A DNA stretch of 64,000 nt, from assembly GCA_965178125.1 (NCBI GenBank), contig OZ237760.1:864315-928314 (forward strand), in the 5' to 3' direction. The DNA is from Bilabrum cf. latius (Eukaryota; Bigyra: Bicosoecida; Bigyra; Bicosoecida). The translations under genes were made by a program, and so were the position numbers. The notes under the pieces are model-generated. The model saw only the letters and a list, made by a program, of their open reading frames with translations. It was not told the origin of the DNA and did not search any database. Shown here piece after piece: positions 58,989 through 64,000 of this stretch. The stretch's first letter is position 1, and each line of letters begins with the position of its first letter.

Positions 58989-61900
58989 ATGGCGCAGTCC
59001 ACGTACGACGCCACCAAGCATGTGAAGGCTCTCGATTACCTCCGGGCCTTCCTGGACCGCCGCGCGAAGGGCTACGCTCAGAACCCGCATCGCGTGCGCA
59101 TCGGAGTCCCAGGGCCACTTCAACCAGGAGGTGCCGCCCTGCCTGGCCCGCCGGCCGGCGAGGCGCAGGCCCAGATCCCGGCCCAGGTGGGGCCAGCGCC
59201 AGGCGGCCATGCCGCCGGGGGGGGCGATGCGGCAGGCCTGCCGGCCCCCGTCCCAGCTATCGGCGAGCATGCTCCGGAGCCCCAGCTCCAGCAGCAAGAG
59301 GGCGCCCAACAACCACCACCGGGTGCAGCTCTTGCTGCTGGCCAGCAGGCGATGCCCGCCGCCCCGCCCCAGCACCCCGCTGGTCCGGGTGCCAACCTGC
59401 CGGTCCCAGGAGGCCTGCAGCCCGAGCCGCCAGCTGGCGAGGCCGACGCCTTCCTCCCGATCCCGGAGCCCCAGCAGGAGCCTGCAGGTGGGCCAGCCGG
59501 TGTCGGTCCGGCCCCTCCAGCAGCCGAGCAGCAGCCAGCTGCCCAGGCTGCCCAGCACCAACTCGTCCCTGGGCCCGTGCCTCTCGCCGAGGTGCCCGTC
59601 CTGGCCGGGGTCGGCGCAGGGGAGGACGCGATGGGCAACGACGAGCCCCCAGAAGCGGTCCAGGCCATCTTCCTCGGGCGCCAAGCCGCCCACGCGGCCA
59701 CCCTGGCAGCTCGGCAGGCCATGGTCTGGGATGCTCAGGGCCAGCAGCCGCTCTTCGGGGCAGAGGGAGGAGCGCCCGAGCTGCCCGTCCCTGGAGTCGT
59801 GTTCGCTGCCGGTGCAGAGGCAGCCGGCGCCCAAGGCGGTGGCGCAGGCCCAGACGCCGGAGGGGAGGTCGGTGCACCACCCGTGCAGGCATGGAACCTG
59901 GTCGTCGGCGACCCTGGGGGAGCGCAGGGAGAGGAGGCCCTGGCCGTCAACCTCCCGCCCGAGTACCGGTTCGGCATGCACGAGGCGACAGACGACCTCG
60001 CGCAGCACCCCATGCTGGCCTACCACATATGGGAGGTGGACGACGAGGCGGTGCAGGCCCTGCAGGGCCTGCTGACCTGCGTTGGCAGGCAGGAGCTGCC
60101 TCCCGAGGTGTGGAGGGCGCTCGCACCTCCAGTGATGGAGACGGTGACCATGCAAGGCATGCGGCGCTGGTGGGCGTACCAGAGGCGCGCCGTTGTCGTC
60201 GTGGACAGCCTCCTGCATGCCGAGACTGATGCTGCCGGCGTGGAGCAGCGCGCGCAGAGGCGCGGCCGCTTTCTCGTGCAGCTCGTTGGCTGGACTGACA
60301 TCACCAAGATGCTGGAGAGCGAAGACCTGAACGAGGAAGGGGCTGCCTTCATTCGGAGCAAGCTGGCTTCGGTGGCGGTCAGCTTCTGGCCGTCTCCGAT
60401 GCTGGCGGAGCCCGGGCTGCACAGCCACAAGCTCTCTCCGCTCCGCACGGAGTGGGATCACTACATCGAGTACAACCGCGTGGACGAGACGGTCTTTGAC
60501 GCGGTCGGGCTCTCCGAGCAGCCTCCAGCGTTCATGTACGAGGACGAGGACGAGGACGAGATGGAGGAGGGGCCGGCGGCGCAGCCGGCTGGGGCGGAGG
60601 AGCATGCAGAGGGCGACGAAGATGCCGGGTATGAGGCTGGGGAAGGCGAGTGGGGTGGGGAAGGCCAGTGGGACTCGGACGGAGACCAAGGTGGCGACGA
60701 GGAAGCGGATGGTGGAGATCCTGCCGCGGAGGCTTTCGGAGCTGCGGATGCCGAGCTGGAAGGCGAGCCTGAAGAGGAGCAGGAGGCCGCCCCGGATGTG
60801 CTGCGGAACCCACCAGACGGCATGGCGGCCCCCGTGGCGGTCCGCTCTGAGCTCTCCGATGTCGACGCCATGGAGGTGGTCGGGATCCTATCCGGCGCCG
60901 GAGCCTCCCAGGAGGTGCAGACCAGCCCGTTCATGCTGGCGCTTGGGGGGCCGGTGTCACGGCTCCTGCTGGACGAGCCGCTGGACCAAGCCTACGGCCT
61001 CATCGACGTGCTGATTGGAGCCGACTCGGCGACGCAGGATGGGGTCCTCTGCGGGCGCAGGGGTCTGCAGAGGGACGGGGGGCAGATCAGGGTGCAGTCG
61101 GCCACGCAGCAGCACCAGCGCACCGAGGTGGACACGAGCGGCTCATCCAGGCCCCGGCTCGGCTACAGCATCGTCTTCAACCGGCACATCCCCACGTAGG
61201 AGCGGGACAATCCCGGCACGCCGAGGAGTCACGGCGCGTACTACTCACCCCGCATCGACGTCGCGTACCTTGGACCGATGGGGATCCAGAACATGGGTGT
61301 GGATTCGGAGCCGCTGCGGCTGCACCGCATCCATCACGCTCTCCCTGCACCAGCAGGGGACCACGTGACCGTCCAATCCCTGACATCGGACGTTCGAAGT
61401 GCAGCTCGTCGCTTCCACCAGAGCAGCGAGGAGGTTGGGGTGCTAGAGGAAGCTGAAGCGATCCTGGAGGGAAGCACCGGCACAGTGCGAGGCAATGCCA
61501 GGGCCGTGAAATCCGCACGTGCCACGCTCCGCAAGTACCTCACGATGATGCCCAAACAGCGCGGGGTCGGATCTGGCGACGTCTCGGTCTCTGTCCTCCT
61601 GGCGGGGGCGGCTGAGGTGCGAGTCGTGCTACCGGAGGGCGGTGTGGCTCGGGTGTTTGGCGTTGCTCACGCAGGGTCTGAGGAAGAGCAGGCCTCCTTG
61701 CGCACACTCGCGAGGCGCTGGAACATCCGGCGACTGGAGGGAATGCGCCTCGTTGGAACGCCGTTCGACCAGGCCGTGCAGTCGCTCCTGATTGGCATCG
61801 CAGGTGCCATCAACTACGTGAGAGAGAAGGAGGGGTACCGCGGGCCCGAGTTCATGGTGCAGTCGACCCCGAGGACTGCCACGACGGCGCAGGGACTCTC

Positions 61901-63386
61901 CGCATCGTACGCGATTGTAGCAACCGACTCGCCCGTCGGTGTCTCTCGCGGAAGCACCCACACCGAGACTTTGAGTCCTGGAGACCGTCACATGGGCGTG
62001 CGTGGGACTGCTGAGCCTGATGGCGGGCATCGCATCAGGCCCGGGTACTTCCTGTGCGAAGTGCTCCGGGTTCTGAGCGAGGACGCGGCCCTGCATCCCA
62101 CCCAGGTCAGCCATCTGCCCCACAGGCTGAGATATCCTGACGGACTGAAGATCCAAGGGGTCCTGGCGTGCTCGATCTACCGAATCCTGGTCGTCGGGGG
62201 CCAGAACCAGGCGGCGGTTGCTGTGATGCGATCCCTGATGCTGCGACAGGCTCCGGCCGCTGGTGAGCCTGAGGAGGACCCTCCGGACCACGGCGGGCAC
62301 CCTGTAGTGTTTGTCGACCCTCTTGCCGCCGGGAGGGACGCCATCCGCATGGCGACGGAGCTCGGGCAACATCGACCAGAGATCCAGTGCCAGGACCCCG
62401 TGTTGCTCTCCATGGACCTGGGCTTCATGGCAGGTGGCGGCGACATGCACGCTGCGTTTCCGAGCGTGCTGGGCCTGCGTCATGCCATGGCACTTGCGGG
62501 TGATGCCGTGGCCGACATCTCCTCCGTACCGGGCTTCGGACAGGTGGGGAGCTAGTTCGTCTTCCCAATGCAAGTGGATGAAGAGAACGTGAACTGCCTG
62601 CTCATGAGCCCATCTCTGGGCAGTGTGCAGTTCAGGGCTCGTGCCAGAGGCGATACGCAAGCTGCCATGACTAAGCATGACTTTCAGCACGTGGCTGAGC
62701 TGGTATCGCAGGCCACCCGCGAGCGGGACGACGAGTTTGTTCGTAAGCTCTTGCCCGCGATGCTGAGCGTATCTCACGGGGTGCAGATGTACGTCGAGCA
62801 GGCGTTCCGCTCCACGAGGCTCAGCGGCGACAGTCACCAACGGCTTGGGTCTCGGCTGTATGGTGAGCTGGAGCGATGCAGGCAGCAGGTTCCAAAGGTG
62901 GGGCGGGCTGCTGCGGCCACCATGGCAAGGGTTGCGCACGACGAGGCCACCGAGATCGCGTGTCGCAGGTTGCAGGCTATAGGTGACGCTCGAGCATCGC
63001 TTCGCGTCGAATTCAGCATGGCAGGGCCCGGTCTTCTGATGGGACTAGCAATGGCGCTGGGACTTGAGGACGGACACGCCAGTCTCGTGGATGCCCTGGC
63101 GGAAGGAACGTCGACAGTTCGAGCGCCCTTCTTTGACACAGTTGCTGCCATGGTGCAGCGGGAGGTGGCGCATGCCGTCACGCGGGACTTGGAGGAGGCG
63201 GTCCGAGGGGCCATGGCTACGGCGGCCAGTATCGAGATAAAGGCTATGGCGGCTGAGCAGGTGTCGGACGGTTTAGCTGTTCAGCAGGCAGTCGCAGGGG
63301 AGCTGCGCATGCTTGCGCTGGATGTGTCGCAGATGGTGGCCCCCACCCAGACTGGGCAAGCCATGACCCGGTCCATCATGGGTTTA
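58989..63386 (+). CDS. Long gene of unknown function, cut off by telomeric repeats
   Basis: From ATG 58989 a single frame runs 4.4 kb (about 1466 codons) with TAGs at 61197 and 62553 and no TGA/TAA before the telomeric tract. The first ~330 residues are Pro/Ala/Gln-rich; then a folded-looking part (MLAYHIWEVDDEAVQALQGL, GMRRWWAYQRRAVVVVDSLL), an acidic stretch (EDEDEDEMEEG), and a C-terminal half with mixed alpha/beta character (YGLIDVLIGADS, GYSIVFNRHIPT, GHPVVFVDPLAAGRDAIRMA, LLSMDLGFMAGGGDMHAAFP). No family recognised and no reverse transcriptase or transposase motif seen. Coding sequence continues to the last bases before G-rich telomeric DNA (ending TRSIMG), so the 3' end of the gene is missing. 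It could still be transcribed with a repeat-encoded tail, but I treat it as truncated. Confidence 0.72.
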
Positions 63387-63705
63387 GGGGGGGGGGGGGG
63401 GGGGGTTTGGGTTAGGGTTAGGGTTAGGGTTAGGGTTAGGGTTAGGGTTAGGGTTAGGGTTAGGGTTAGGGTTAGGGTTAGGGTTAGGGTTAGGGTTAGG
63501 GTTAGGGTTAGGGTTAGGGTTAGGGTTAGGGTTAGGGTTAGGGTTAGGGTTAGGGTTAGGGTTAGGGTTAGGGTTAGGGTTAGGGTTAGGGTTAGGGTTA
63601 GGGTTAGGGTTAGGGTTAGGGTTAGGGTTAGGGTTAGGGTTAGGGTTAGGGTTAGGGTTAGGGTTAGGGTTAGGGTTAGGGTTAGGGTTAGGGTTAGGGT
63701 TAGGG
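63387..63705 (+). repeat. Telomeric array 4 with G19 tract at its start
   Basis: A run of 19 G, then TTTGGG, then regular TTAGGG to 63705. Same orientation as the others. It starts inside the frame of the long gene. Confidence 0.95.
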
Positions 63706-64000
63706 TATCTGGGGGTCATGTTAGGATCGGGGCACGCCCTTTTTTTGACCAAAAAAAAAAACGCCGCACATTATATATATTTAGATAGCCCTTGATCAGT
63801 AGAGCTGATTTATGGTTGGTTGGCGGCACTCATTTCCAATATTGAGTGAGATATGGGGAGGTTTAGGGTCACCAGTTGAGCGGATGATTTTGGCAGGTCG
63901 TTTTAGGCATGTTCAAAGACGAATGGCCATTTGATTGTCTATGTTGTTATCAGAAATGGCCAACAATATGGTATGCATAGCTTGTGTTTAGGGGGGGTTA
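63706..64000. other. Start of another block after array 4; onset of a fifth telomeric tract at the edge
   Basis: Begins TATCTGGGGGTCATG, sharing only TATCT with the other linkers. AT-richer, no gene seen. The last 16 bases (TGTTTAGGGGGGGTTA) resemble the start of array 4, so a further telomeric tract probably begins at the window end. Confidence 0.55.

Noticed and set aside
48916-63705. Telomere-telomere fusion scar
   Set aside because: A fusion would give TTAGGG facing CCCTAA; all arrays here run in the same direction.

Overview
The window is nuclear DNA of a GC-rich, flagellated eukaryotic microbe (protist). Evidence: GT-AG introns of roughly 65-340 nt, TTAGGG telomere-type arrays, and genes that only eukaryotes have (COMMD, PEX10, NDUFB7, CEP120, an MNS1-like axonemal protein, inositol polyphosphate kinase). 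The lineage cannot be fixed from this sequence.

The main point: TAG is not a stop here. Almost every gene looks shattered under the standard code, but the pieces join in one frame, with domains continuing across in-frame TAG codons and ending at TGA or TAA. I count about 75 in-frame TAGs in 19 of 22 gene models, for example 12 in a 2429-residue membrane protein and 7 in CEP120. No gene needs TAG as terminator. Conserved positions favour glutamine over leucine. All models below read TAG as sense, probably Gln.

Layout. 1-48 kb is a compact gene-dense region: end of a membrane protein; AGC-type kinase (-); UBA-domain protein (+); secreted sulfatase (-); very large TmcB-like PAS membrane protein (-); kelch-BTB protein (+); Ser/Arg-rich coiled-coil protein (-); PLP homeostasis protein (-); kelch/EGF membrane protein (+); inositol polyphosphate kinase (+); single-pass membrane protein (-); CEP120 (+); organellar glutamyl-tRNA synthetase (+); NDUFB7 (-); PEX10 (+); COMMD protein (-); unknown protein (+); pectinacetylesterase/Notum-like hydrolase (+); MNS1-like axonemal protein with EF-hands (-). 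Spacers are usually 65-300 bp. CEP120 and the MNS1-like protein point to a centriole and motile cilium; GluRS and NDUFB7 to a respiring mitochondrion; PEX10 to peroxisomes.

48.6-64 kb is subtelomere-like: a 44-bp minisatellite, four head-to-tail TTAGGG arrays (a fifth seems to start at the right edge), three arrays of a 155-bp satellite in two sequence families, two paralogous acidic genes on the minus strand, a tRNA-like Pol III element, and a long gene that runs straight into telomeric repeats and is cut off. Three telomeric arrays are followed by the same linker and the fourth by a variant that shares only its first five bases, while the sequence to the left of each array breaks off at a different point. 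That fits either healed chromosome ends that became internal, or elements inserted into telomeric repeats with one fixed end and one truncated end.
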